A stretch of DNA of 64,000 nucleotides from contig JAGFMI010000025.1 in the NCBI GenBank assembly GCA_021030905.1, forward strand, positions 525,983 to 589,982, in the 5' to 3' direction. This document shows, piece after piece, positions 1 through 12,299 of the stretch. The translations under genes were made by a program, and so were the position numbers. Numbering within the stretch: the first letter of the stretch is position 1; each line of letters begins with the position of its first letter. The notes under the pieces are model-generated. The model was not told the DNA's origin. It worked only from the letters and a program-made list of their open reading frames with translations, and did no database searches. Source of the DNA: Pyrenula massariospora (taxonomy: Eukaryota > Ascomycota > Eurotiomycetes > Pyrenulales > Pyrenulaceae).

Positions 1-747
1 ACACAAGGGAGGCAATCAGAATCTCCCACGAAGGTTTTATCCAAATCTAATGAGTATGCTTCAACTTGGCAATAACGCAAGCGTTGTTGCGTCTGGCCTC
101 TTACCAGCGGAGGGCTGAGCTAGTCCCGGAGACAACCGGCGTCCTCAATGATCAAAACCCCGCCCGGAATACTGTATGAACGCTCGGATAGGAGATAGAG
201 AGTCTTTGTTTCAGTCCAGATGGGCGAAATACTAGCCGACTTGACTAATGACGATGAGTTGAGGAAATTTTATGACTTCTATTTTCAGACACAAGCAAAC
301 AGCGAAAACGTGCAAGAGGAGGCAAAGAGGGCCTGCCAAGACTTGGAAAATCTTCTGAGGCGCACCCCGCTCCTTGACCGTGGCCAAGATATCATACTGT
401 CATGTAGATCATTCCTGGATATGCGCTGGTGCTAATCAAACACTTCAGATCATTAGAGAAACCATGACCTTTTCGTAGTAGGATCCCAAGGATTCGGATT
501 CTGTACCGGCTCGGTACGAAGATGCCCCGTCTGTACATTTGCCATGTTCCACAAAGCAAGGAACCCCGGAAGGATTCCCTTGTTTGCTGCTTCAAGAAGT
601 ATAAGTCATTGGACATATCAAGATCAGAGTCAAACTTTGTTTATGTTTTGGAGAATGCTAGCTTTTATAAATTCTCTAGATAGGGCCGAGCGGTAGAAGG
701 CAAGGCAATTAGAGGTCAAGGAACTGGATCTCATCCCCCTTTTTAAA
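1..747. other. Upstream intergenic region with unassigned short ORFs
   Basis: No gene is recognised here. A 71-codon ORF on the plus strand (220-435) begins MGEILADLTNDDELRKFYDF and is rich in charged residues, but I know no family it matches and the reading does not continue convincingly past 435. It may be an exon or a decayed gene end. The last 100 bases are the probable promoter and 5' leader of the GMC oxidoreductase gene that starts at 748. Confidence 0.3.
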
Positions 748-2967
<2,220 letters not shown>

Positions 2968-3820
2968 ACGTGGGCTGACATTACGTAGATCGTTACCTTA
3001 TTGGTTTGTTGTCCCGAAGGCTGGCATCCGAAAGCTTGTGACGGTTCATGCCCGTTTATTGTCTTCAGGATACGTTGTGTAGGTCGCGCCACTCGTCTTT
3101 CACGGTAGACCTCTCACCCGTAGCCTCTAGCCACAGCTTGTATGAACAGGTTATTTGTGACAGTAGGTCGACGCATCCTGATGAGCGCTATTTGGAATGA
3201 TGAGGGGAGCAGCAAGCTCGGCGTATTCGTAAACTGCCTCCTTTGGTAGACAAGCCGCAGAAATAGAGGACACGGCGTCTCCGCTAGGTGGTCGTAGAAA
3301 GACGAGGAGTTTTGCGTCCATAGTGATAGAAAGGACTTTTGAAGGATAATGGGCTCGAGGAGGAGGAGGAGAGGAGAAAACGTCGACAAAACGCGTGAGC
3401 TCGCGCCAACTACACCGTGCCAAGACCATATCCAAAAATAGACTAGTGTCTCCGGCGGGAGGCTCGGTGGTGATTGTCAAATGCTACGGCGGAACTGTCT
3501 TCCTCAGCATTATCTACAGCAATCTTTGACCGAGAACACGACGAGAAACATCCCTACGACGCTCGTTATTCCCAGCACAATATACGTCGGACTAAAAGCT
3601 ACGTCTGCTGGATCACGCGACCAACCTTCACCGCCCGCCAGAATCCGACAATTCAACTCACCACCTAACCGTTCAACGAACCACTCCGAATTCGAACAAA
3701 AATCCCAAAAAATACTCCGCCTAGCAGAAAACCCGCTATCCTCCGCCTATCATCCCTCCAAAACCATCCCTTCATCCAGTCCGCACCCACTCCCCTCCGA
3801 ATCCTCATCCCCATCCACCG
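2968..3820. other. Intergenic region between GMC oxidase and CUE1-like gene
   Basis: About 850 bases hold the 3' end of the GMC gene and the promoter and leader of the CUE-domain gene. Short ORFs occur on both strands but none shows a recognisable domain or codon pattern. The last 150 bases are C-rich and pyrimidine-biased, as is common in fungal 5' leaders. Confidence 0.5.
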
Positions 3821-4515
3821 ATGGACCCCTCCTCCCCCCCAACAGAAACAGAGACCACCCTCTCCCTCCCCTCCCTCCTCCTCGCCGCCGTCCTCTCCTT
3901 CTTCGCCATCCGCTACTTCACTTCCCCGCGCACCCCTTCCTCAACAACCACCTCCAACAACTCCTCCCCGCCAATCAACCCCGCCTCCGTCGACCAGATC
4001 TCTCAGATGTTCCCCGACCTCGACCGCCGTAGCATTATGTGGGACTTGCGGCGGAATGGGGGGAACGTGCAGGCTACGGTTGAACGGGTCGTTGGAGGAC
4101 GGGGGCTGGATAGGGTATGTTCATGCCACACCCATTATGTGATATGTTAGGGGTGATTGCTAACGAGAGATGCCCTTTACAGCCGCCGCCGAGTTTCCAG
4201 CCAACCCTCCCCCCACCGCCCCAAACATCCACCACACCCAACACCTCCTCATCAAACCCCAACCCACCAAGCGCCCCCGCGACCCCGGACCTGATCACGC
4301 GGTACAACCTACAAGCACAAGTGGCACGGGACGAGAAGGGCAAGGCGGTCATCCGGCCGGACGACGCCGAAGAAGACCGAAAAAGAAGAGAAGGAGGCTG
4401 GGGAAAGAGCAAGGACGAGCGGGCGGAGATGCTGAGGAGGAGGAGGGACGAGATGATTCTGCGGGCAAGGCGGAAGATGAGGGAGATGGAGGATGGGGAG
4501 GGGCGGGTAGGTTGA
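3821..4515 (+). CDS. CUE-domain ER membrane protein, Cue1-like ERAD factor
   Basis: Two exons, 3821-4114 and 4183-4515, with a GTATGT...ACAG intron, give 208 residues. One N-terminal transmembrane segment (about 15-33) is followed by a Ser/Thr-rich linker and a CUE ubiquitin-binding domain (about 53-91). The domain has the MFP motif (63-65) and a DLRRNGG...TVERVV second half. A Pro-rich stretch and a strongly basic C-terminal helix (about 180-205) complete it. Yeast Cue1 has this topology; it anchors and activates the E2 enzyme Ubc7 at the ER for ER-associated degradation. The start was chosen because it places the membrane segment at the N terminus. The protein is low in sequence complexity, so the orthology call rests on domain order. 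It converges with ALG10. Confidence 0.8.
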
Positions 4516-5082
4516 TGGGGATACTGCTTTACGAGCTTTTTACGGCGGGACTAGGGATGGATAGGGAGGGCTTTTTGAGTTGAATTTGGGGGTTTCGCAT
4601 CGCAGCGTTCAATCCGGATCACACGGGCAGAATAATCAGATGGATGGATGGATGGACGAACAAATACATCACATTCCCCCCTTTTCGCCCGTATCTATGT
4701 ACACAACCATCCTAGAATCACCCCTTCCAACGTTCCGCCTGATCTCATCCCAAACGCATCACCGCTATGCCCACAACGCTACCGCAGAGGCTGGGGACCA
4801 TCCTTCGTCCTAGTCAACCGCCAACTAACCTCAAGGGCCTTACATCCTATCTTAGCCTCCTACTGTCCGTCCGGCCCGTCCAACCCATCGTGCCCGTGCG
4901 TGCAGCGCCACGATACCTCCCCACCCCACCCCATGAAAACCCTCCACGCGTAACCAGCGCATCTCCCCACCCCACCCAGCAAGCCAATCGATACCCCCTC
5001 CCCCTCCCACAGCGCTCAGCTTCCATACAAACCCCCCTGTCGCCCCCTTCCCCCCCTCCTCTTGGTATGTAACGTTCCGTGC
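4516..5082. other. Convergent 3' region between CUE1-like gene and ALG10
   Basis: This 567-bp stretch lies between two stop codons facing each other. It holds both 3' untranslated regions and a short GGAT/ATGG tandem run near 4640-4660. The right half is unusually C-rich on the plus strand. I see no further gene. Confidence 0.5.
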
Positions 5083-6813
5083 TCACCACATAAATCTCTG
5101 TACAACCCCAGGCTCCTGCGCCCACGTGAAGGTGCGGTATAAGAATACATACCCCACCACCACATTCACGGCGACATACCACAGCGTCTCCAGTATCAGC
5201 CTATGATCGTAGTCCCTTGCCTCCTCCACCCAGCCTGCTAGCACTCCCACTCCCCGTCTACTTCTCCGGCGCTGCGGGTGCTGCCGCTGCTCGCCTTCCG
5301 TGGCGGGAGAAGGCTGAGGGCGAAGGCGGAAAGGTTGCGAGTAGTGCGGCACGTGCATGCGCCAGAGGATGTACGGTGTGAGGAAATAGCGAGGTTCGAC
5401 TAGCGGGGCGGTGATCAGGGAGAGGGCTGTTGCGGTCAGGTAGATTAGGAGCCAGCTTATGTGGACGGTGTGGGGTGCTTCTTGATCTGTGTTTTTGTTT
5501 TTGCGCCGGTCTGTGGTGGCGGGTGGGCCGCCGAGCGTGGCCAGCGCAAGGACCGCGCAGAGCATGTACACAGGTACCGCAGCGTAGTAGAGCGCGGGGT
5601 GCTGGCGGAGGATGCGGAAGACGTAAAACGTGTAGTGGCGGTTGTCGGCCAGCGTAAAAGGGTGGAGGAGGGTGTTGAAGTGCACCGCCAACTCCATTAG
5701 CACGAGGCAGGCGGCGAGGAGCCAGGGGCGGGGGAGGAGCTGGCGCGGGGAGGCGAGGAGGCGGAGGGCGTGGGGGAGGACGAGGGGCCAGGAGAAGAAG
5801 AGGGTGTAGGGCCAGAGGTAGAGGATTTGGGGGAGGTGGAGGGCGGCGATGTGGTTGGATTTGTCGCCGAGGACGACGCTACCGTTGACGGCGAGGAAGG
5901 TGATGAAGCAGAGGAGGATGGTGAGATAGGGCCAGAGGGTGGGGAGGAGGGAGAGGGCTGAGCTGGTGGCCGCGATGGGGAGGGAGAGGATTGTGAGGAT
6001 GTAGTCTGTGGGTCTTGTTAGTTGAGTAGTTTGATGAGAATCGGTGGATGGAGGAGAGAAACCTTCGAGTGTAGCGTCTGCGACAGGAATATCATAAAAG
6101 TGGCCTTGTCTCCAGGCCATTTTGAGGGCTTTGACGCGGTCTACGCCGCCTTGGCTGCGTGCTGCTTGATGGCGGACTATCTGGAGGCCACCAAGGTAGA
6201 TGGCTACCCAGAAGATGTTTGTCTGGCGTACTGTGAGGGAAAGCAATCCAAAAAAGAGAAGGAGGAAGTTGTTCTTAGAGAGAACGTTCCGGGATTCCTC
6301 TTGACGAATGTGCCAATAAGTTGCTTCCAAGACGGTACAGACAGAAAGAATATCAGTATAATACAGGGCGGAAAAGAAGAAGAGTACTGGGAAAAGACAG
6401 ATATTCAAAGCTGCGTGGGCGGAATTCTCATCCTCAACAGATCGCCCAGTAGAAACGCTCCGATTTCCCCTTTCTCGAAACTGCAACAGCGTCCACACTC
6501 GATACAATAAACAAAAAGTCAACAAGAAGGCATTGAACAGTCTCATTGACTGAATAGCACTACCATCCCAGCGAGGGAAGAGTAACGATATCCCCCGATT
6601 GAAAGCGTACGTGCAGATGTACAAGCCGGGTGGAGTGGTGATCTTGGGATCCCATGTTGTCCAGTTTCCGGCCCAGTACGCTTGAGCCTGACGAACGTGG
6701 AAGACTTCATCGAGATAGGGATAAGGAACGGCCAGGCTTGTTCGGTCATACCATTGATGAACGCAGCATACGAGGGTGATGAAAGCGAGGCTGATATGGG
6801 CAATGCCGCCCAT
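5083..6813 (-). CDS. ALG10: Dol-P-Glc:Glc2Man9GlcNAc2-PP-Dol alpha-1,2-glucosyltransferase (ALG10/DIE2)
   Basis: This multi-pass ER enzyme adds the terminal alpha-1,2-glucose to the lipid-linked oligosaccharide used in N-glycosylation. Family hallmarks are visible: YPYLDEVFHVRQAQAYW and WDPKITTPPGLY near the N terminus, VRQTNIFW in the middle, HPFTLADNRHYTFYVFR in the luminal region, and the terminal RFMW. The open frame is 576 codons, but 6006-6062 has a good donor (GTTTCT), a CTAAC branch site and a CACAG acceptor. Removing these 57 bp, which keeps frame, converts an unconserved Ser/Thr-rich stretch to the family-like EDYI. The spliced product is 557 residues. The start at 6813 fits a membrane segment just ahead of the conserved block. 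Housekeeping gene; it marks the left border of the metabolite cluster. Confidence 0.95.
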   Translation of the reverse strand: MGGIAHISLAFITLVCCVHQWYDRTSLAVPYPYLDEVFHVRQAQAYWAGNWTTWDPKITTPPGLYICTYAFNRGISLLFPRWDGSAIQSMRLFNAFLLTFCLLYRVWTLLQFRERGNRSVSTGRSVEDENSAHAALNICLFPVLFFFSALYYTDILSVCTVLEATYWHIRQEESRNVLSKNNFLLLFFGLLSLTVRQTNIFWVAIYLGGLQIVRHQAARSQGGVDRVKALKMAWRQGHFYDIPVADATLEGFSPPSTDSHQTTQLTRPTDYILTILSLPIAATSSALSLLPTLWPYLTILLCFITFLAVNGSVVLGDKSNHIAALHLPQILYLWPYTLFFSWPLVLPHALRLLASPRQLLPRPWLLAACLVLMELAVHFNTLLHPFTLADNRHYTFYVFRILRQHPALYYAAVPVYMLCAVLALATLGGPPATTDRRKNKNTDQEAPHTVHISWLLIYLTATALSLITAPLVEPRYFLTPYILWRMHVPHYSQPFRLRPQPSPATEGEQRQHPQRRRSRRGVGVLAGWVEEARDYDHRLILETLWYVAVNVVVGYVFLYRTFTWAQEPGVVQRFMW

Positions 6814-7702
6814 CGCAGTATCGAAGGAGGATAGGGGCGTGGCGGCAATAATGATTGGAGAAGATTTTGCAAGCTGTGTGAGAGAAGCCCCAGCGGTGGA
6901 GATCTCCGCAGGCTTGGCTCATAGAATTCCCCGCGCCGTGGACTGTCGAGGAGTCCCACCTCTCATACACGAATTCCACGACGACCGTTCTTTTTCAGCT
7001 TCGGATAACCTTGACATTGTTCTAAATGATAGATTCTAAGCTCGTACACATAATCATTCACAAATGGAATATATAGATGCCATGGTAAAACTTCTGAATT
7101 CTAAAAATGGATGCTACGCGCTCGAGGGAAGGGAATGCTTGTATTCGGGAGGAAAATGAAATATGCTATGTAGAGGTCAACGCTTTAGAGTCTCGGTCTC
7201 TAGGCATTATTGCCTCTATAATTGCTCCTTTCGGCGCCTTAAAATGCTTAAGCCAACAGATCGCTAGATCAATACAATATTCCAGAATACATGGTGCCCC
7301 GTTCAGCCAAAAATCACCATAGGCTGCCCAATCCCTCTTCAGAATCAATAACAGGGCCTCGATGGGATAAGAAATGGGGGAGGTGCAAGCTGGTCGGAGG
7401 AAGCTGAATCCCCATGATCTCCGACATGAGTACCGAGAGGCTGATCGATCTTTTATCGCGACGAGGAAGCCCACGTATCGACACAAAGGTAGCGTATGAT
7501 AAAGTTGCTGCCAAAATAGTCCTGCCTGACTCGAGAGCATTATATGCCTAGATCTGAAAGCGGACATCGCTTTTGATAGACCCCATTTGAAGGATGGGAC
7601 ATAACAGCGTGTCATCTAATCCTGGAGCAGTAGCCTGACATTGAGCGAACCATTGCCCTCATTGTATCATCTTGCGAACGGCGAGGCTGGCTCATGACCC
7701 TC
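6814..7702. other. Intergenic region upstream of ALG10 and downstream of the MFS gene
   Basis: About 890 bases hold the ALG10 promoter and the 3' end of the MFS transporter, both on the minus strand. Several ORFs of 60-150 codons occur in overlapping frames on both strands, but none shows a recognisable motif. I see no RNA gene. Confidence 0.45.
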
Positions 7703-9513
7703 TTAAAGCTCCTTTTCCGCAAGATTAGATGGCTCAGACTCCTGCTCGCTCCCAGAGAGGCCCGCCTCAGCGTCCTTCTGCTGACTCGACGACTTTGGCC
7801 CATCGAGGCCAAAGTCCGTCTCGAGATGTTCCCGCATCGGAACTTCCTTCAGGATGAAAACGATGAAGAAGGCGAGGACGGAAAACCCGATGCCGACCTG
7901 CCACGACAGCTGGAGGGCGTCAGTGTAGACGCTGATGACCTCCGCTTTGACTGCCGGGACAGGGTTCAGGGAATGAATAAACTCCTTGCTCGCTCTCGCA
8001 TATGCGCCGCCATTTACTAGTAGCTGCTGCACGTTGGGATCTCGGACACGGTCGACGAGCTGATTGACGCGCGAGTTGAAGACAGTCGCGGGAATCGAGA
8101 TGCCCCAGACGCCGCCGAAGGCACGGAGGAAGCCCCAAGTCGCGGTGATGACTGCCGTGTCTGCGTCATCGAGGGGTGCTTGGACGGCCGGGAGTGTTGT
8201 TGGTAGGAGGGTGCCAACGCCGGCAGCCTCGAGGAATTGGATGCCAATCCAGAACGCGGTCGTGGAGTTCGCGTCCAGCATGGAGAAGAGGCCAAAGGAG
8301 ACGGAGAGGAAGATGCAGCCCAGGAACATGATCGGTTTGTACTTGCCCAGCTTCGACAAGGCGATGCCGGCGCCGATCGCGAAAGGCATCGCGGCGATTG
8401 ATGTCGGGAGCATGTACACACCCGAGGCAGTTGGCGAGGCATTCTTGAGAGACTGGAAGTATAGCGGTAGATAATAGGTGATCTGGAACATGAGGATTGA
8501 GTGGACAAAGGTGAGCCCGAAGCCCGCAAGTGAAGTTCTATTCGCAAACATGCGGAGGGGCATGGTGGGTTCAGGGATATAGTTCGTTGACTGTAAGGCG
8601 AGGAAGGCTACCAGACCCAAAGCCCCGAGGACCAGTGGTACTACAGTTCGCCAAGAGCCCCAGGGGTGCAAAGTACCACCGTACGTCAGGGCGATGAGAA
8701 TGGCAATGACAGACGAAACGAGCAGGGCGTTGCCACCGAAATCAATGCGTCTAAGGATGCTGCGGCCGGACGTGTCTTTTCTGTACTGGACTCGCAAGAA
8801 GATGAATAGTAGCGTAAAAGCCACACCGCAGATGGGAAGGTTCATATAAAAGATCCATCTCCAGGTCACACGGTCAGTCATGAGACCCCCGATTAAAGGG
8901 CCGAGCGAGATTGCTATGGCGAAGCCGATGTTGATGATGCCTAGGTACTTGGCCCGCTCGCGGAGTGGGCACAGATCGCAGACGACAATCTCAATCATGA
9001 CGTTGATTCCTCCACCACCGATACCTTGAATCGTTCGTCCGGCGATCAGGGCAGCGGTGTTTGGGGCGGATGCCGATACGGCGGAGCCGATGGCGAACAT
9101 GGCAACGGCACCGAGAATTAGGATACGGCGACCGACGATGTTTGCTGCCTGGCCGTACAGAGGCTGGAAGGCGGTGTTGGTCAGGAAGTAGGCGGTGGGG
9201 ATCCACTGATACTCTTCGCCGGCGCCAAGGTCCTTGACAATATGTGGAAGCGCAGTCGAGATTACGGAGATGTCCAAGGCCGACAGAAGGAAGGTGATTG
9301 AAAGTGTGCCGATAATGGCCTGTGAATTAATATCAGTAACATGACGACGGCGGAACCATGAACGACCAAAAGTGAACATCATCGCCTGCTCACCCAAAAG
9401 CGCCAACCGTAGCCATGTGAAGGGGTTTCTTTCGCCATGGGTGGATTTGACGTCGCGATCACTGTCTCAGATGCCACCTCCTTGGTGGAGTTTGGGAGTT
9501 CCGTCGACGCCAT
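7703..9513 (-). CDS. MFS drug:H+ antiporter, DHA2 (14-TM) type
   Basis: The main exon (9319-7703) is preceded by a short one (9513-9394) across a 74-bp intron (donor GTGAGC, acceptor TTCACAG). Joined, they give 578 residues. The join matters: the uninterrupted ORF starts inside the intron, whereas splicing gives a hydrophilic N terminus ending GYGWRFW and running directly into helix 1 (GTLSITFLLSALDISVISTA). Visible family features are the helix 2-3 loop GQAANIVGRR, motif C-like GPLIGG in helix 5, and about 14 hydrophobic segments with a charged C-terminal tail. Such proteins export toxic compounds using the proton gradient. It is divergent from the Zn2Cys6 regulator, so export of the cluster's product is a reasonable inference. 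Confidence 0.93.
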
Positions 9514-10757
9514 TCTTGATGGCGCTCGCAACGGCAAAATCGTTTGTCAACAAGACCAAAACTTGGGAATGCGGATATATCAACCACCAAAGCTTTCGAG
9601 CGGGTAGAGTAGACAGGAGCGGCCAGCTCCAGAGATTTTGAAAATGTAGGCTGTGCTGTATGGAATTGCACCGTCTCGGAGATTCTCCTTTCCACCGTTG
9701 TGCCATCGTCGGTGGGTTGATATACGGTTTGTTGTGGCATCGTCGGTCCATTGCGTGGAGGAACTATGCGCCGAGCTGGGAGGCGGTAGAAATTGCGGCC
9801 GTAGGTGGGATGGTTGTTCTCAGCTGGGTAGCCATACCTTAAGAAGGGGGGGCCGGGGTGGAAATCCTCCCATCTTGGAGGCTAACCTCTTCTGGAAAGG
9901 GGCTTGGTGGGAGGGAAGCTGCGACGGAGGGCCTGTCAGTGCACGCGCTCCCGTCGGCAGGTGCGAGGGAGAGGCTCTCCAGCGGCAGCCACGTCTTTGC
10001 TCGGCAGCTGCCTCTGCCCGTACGGCGGAACAGATTGCCAAGCATCAGCGGCTTATGGATAACGGGAGAACTAGACCGATTGGCTTACCGACGGCTGTTT
10101 CGACACCCTCCCTTGCCATATGGCTGAATGCGGTGAACGAGATCGTGCAACCCGACATCTTTGGGGCTTACATGCCTACTTGCAGCATTCTATGACGACG
10201 ACATTCTGCTCGACAGCAAGCCCAGCATCCTTCAGCCTTGCATAAGGCCCTTCAGGCGCCCTGAGAACGGCCCAGGCCTTTATTACTAACTTGCAAACTA
10301 TGGGATACTAACTCACGATTAGTAGTAGCCAAGGATAAAGATTAGATAGCTCCCGCTTGATATACGCGAAAAGCAATCAGCAAGCAGGTACACAAAAGAT
10401 GGTGGCCGATCATCCCGTGTACGCATTCCTACTCCGACGCTGCTGGGAAGAGAGCATCCCCGACCCTCGTGGTTGGCTGATTCCACGTGAAGAGTCAGGC
10501 TTGCAGTTTCAGCACAGGAACCGAATATGGCCTGTGTCGCCCACCTTGTCAGAAACACGGAAACAGAGAATGTGGTCAGATTAGATCTCGGGGGGCGGGA
10601 ACTTTAAGGCCAGTACGCTCGAGCTTTTCGGAGAACAGTCGATACGAAAAAGAATTCGACCTATTTCTCGATGCTGATAGAGTGGGAAATCGAGCTATTT
10701 TGGCCTTTTTTCCCACTTTTCAGCTCTCAATCATTCCCCGCTCTTTGTTTTTCTACC
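9514..10757. promoter_or_regulatory. Divergent promoter region between MFS transporter and Zn2Cys6 regulator
   Basis: This 1.24-kb stretch separates two divergent starts and probably contains both promoters. The 10-mer CATCGTCGGT occurs twice in direct orientation (9704-9713 and 9738-9747), 34 bp apart and about 200 bp upstream of the MFS start. These could be binding half-sites for a zinc-cluster protein. A 180-codon plus-strand open frame (9653-10195) covers much of it but lacks protein-like features. Confidence 0.45.
9704..9747. promoter_or_regulatory. Direct repeat of CATCGTCGGT
   Basis: Two exact copies of a 10-mer containing TCGG lie upstream of the exporter gene. Zn2Cys6 regulators often bind CGG-containing repeats, so this is a candidate operator. 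The assignment is inference only. Confidence 0.3.
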
Positions 10758-12133
10758 ATGACCATGTTGCCTCTTAGACAGTCCTGTGACCGCTGCCACG
10801 AGCACAAGGTACGCTGCATCCGGGACTTGCCTGCGAAAACAGTCCCTTGCGCTCGATGTACAAGGGCAGAGGCCACATGCATATACAGCAGTAAGCTAGG
10901 TTCCACTCGCTTCAATGCAGTGTCATACTGACCATCTGCTGTCTAGTCCAACAGAAACCCGGCCGGAGACTGACGAGCAAAGCATCCACTCCGCGTTTGC
11001 CCTCGTCGGGGACCCGGAAGCGTTCCGCAAAGAATCATGCGTCCCTACATCATATACCGGACGATGTTGTCCTTGCTAACGAAAGCAACCCGGAAAACCA
11101 TATGCGGCCAGAAGAACGTCCTTCCCACGAATGGCTCCACGGCCTCGATGTGCTGACTACATCTCGCTCGCCATCATTGAACACGACCATCGAAGACGCA
11201 TCCTACTTCCCTGGCACCCCACTTGAATCTTCTCTTGATCCCACGCAGACACACATTGAACAGCTCGCCAAACTCATCATCACCATAGGCCGCTCGGTAA
11301 GCACTCTGTCCAATCCGGCAGGAAGACCTCCGCTATCTGCCTCTTCTCCACCCTTCAACGACATCTGCACGAATGCCAGCTTCCTCATCATGATCACAAC
11401 CCAGATCTCTCAACCCGACACGAGGGAGAACGAGCCAGACATAAGCATGCTAGAGCTCGACCCGCACCTTAATCCCATGCCCACTTTCGACTACCTCTCT
11501 AGCCATCCTCCCCCGGACAAGCCCGCCAGCCAAGGGGCTCTCCTGAACCCCGGCATTCTGCTGATGATATTAGCCTGCTACCAGCGATTACTGGAAGCTT
11601 TCGAGACTATCTGCCTCTCCATGCAGCAACGCCTGCACGAGATGGAGATGAACTCGCTCATTGGGTTTAGCGAGCCGCACTGGAGTCGGTCCACCTCGCC
11701 GTCGTCACTGTCCCCGGGGTCGGACACGCTGCAGTTCATCATGATGATCAAGCTCACGAGCGACCTGTTGAGCCGGCTAGATCACGCCTTGGCGCCGCTC
11801 GTCGGCAGCGTGGACGAGTCGACTTCCCACGTCGTGGCCGGAAAACCACGTCAAGACATCTCGCCGGGTCCTTTTTTGTCGTCGGAATCGTCCTCGTCCG
11901 GGGGCTCAACGAGGCGTCCGTCGTTATCGAGGGACTCCTCCGACAGGACATCCACGCCCATCATCGGCGATGTCTCGACGGAGAATGATAGGACAGGGCG
12001 TAAAGTGAGGGAGACTAGGAGCACTAGCAACGTACTCATGATGGAGGGCGGCGAACAGCTGCGGCAGCAACAGAGCAGATTGCGTACTCTGATCAAGGTG
12101 GTGAAGAAACTTGTCAGATCGCAAAAGGTATAG
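10758..12133 (+). CDS. Zn2Cys6 binuclear-cluster transcription factor, AflR-like pathway regulator
   Basis: Two exons, 10758-10890 and 10947-12133, give 439 residues. The zinc cluster has cysteines at about 10, 13, 20, 31, 34 and 41 (C-x2-C-x6-C-x10-C-x2-C-x6-C). Splicing across the GTAAGC...GTCTAG intron runs the last cysteine block into a basic linker, IQQKPGRRLTSK, as in AflR-type regulators. The middle and C-terminal parts resemble the AflR-type regulatory region: helical ILACYQRLLEAFETICLSM, then LQFIMMIKLTSDLLSRLDHA, and a final basic helix before the stop. ATG 10758 (context ACCATGACC) was chosen over an in-frame upstream ATG at 10671, because the upstream residues are unlike the family. 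It is divergent from the MFS gene and convergent with the PKS, and is probably the local activator. Confidence 0.91.
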
Positions 12134-12299
12134 ACAGTGTAGGAATAGCGCTTCGAAGATCGATAAGAGATAAATTAGACTAGACCAAACCATTATGTTT
12201 TCAACCAAATTTCTAGTATGCTCGCAAGAACCAATAACGTCGACTTGCCATTTCCAGATCTTTTTAATAAGCAAGGCAACCAATCTCTCGAGTTTGAAA
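12134..12299. other. Convergent 3' region between regulator and PKS
   Basis: Only 166 bp separate the stop codons of the regulator and the PKS, so their transcripts probably overlap at their 3' ends. No separate feature is seen. Confidence 0.5.

Noticed and set aside
6006-6062. Ser/Thr-rich insert in ALG10
   Set aside because: Donor, branch site and acceptor are good, and removal restores the conserved join, so it is an intron rather than coding.
9320-9406. Start of the MFS gene at 9406 in the uninterrupted frame
   Set aside because: This start lies within a consensus intron; splicing to 9513 gives the family-like N terminus directly joined to helix 1.
9653-10195. 180-codon open frame in the MFS/regulator intergenic region
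   Set aside because: No recognisable domain, Cys/Arg/Gly-rich composition typical of an unread GC-rich frame, non-ATG start, and it lies where two promoters are expected.
10671-10757. Upstream in-frame ATG of the Zn2Cys6 regulator
   Set aside because: It would add 29 hydrophobic residues before the zinc cluster, unlike this family; ATG 10758 has a better context.
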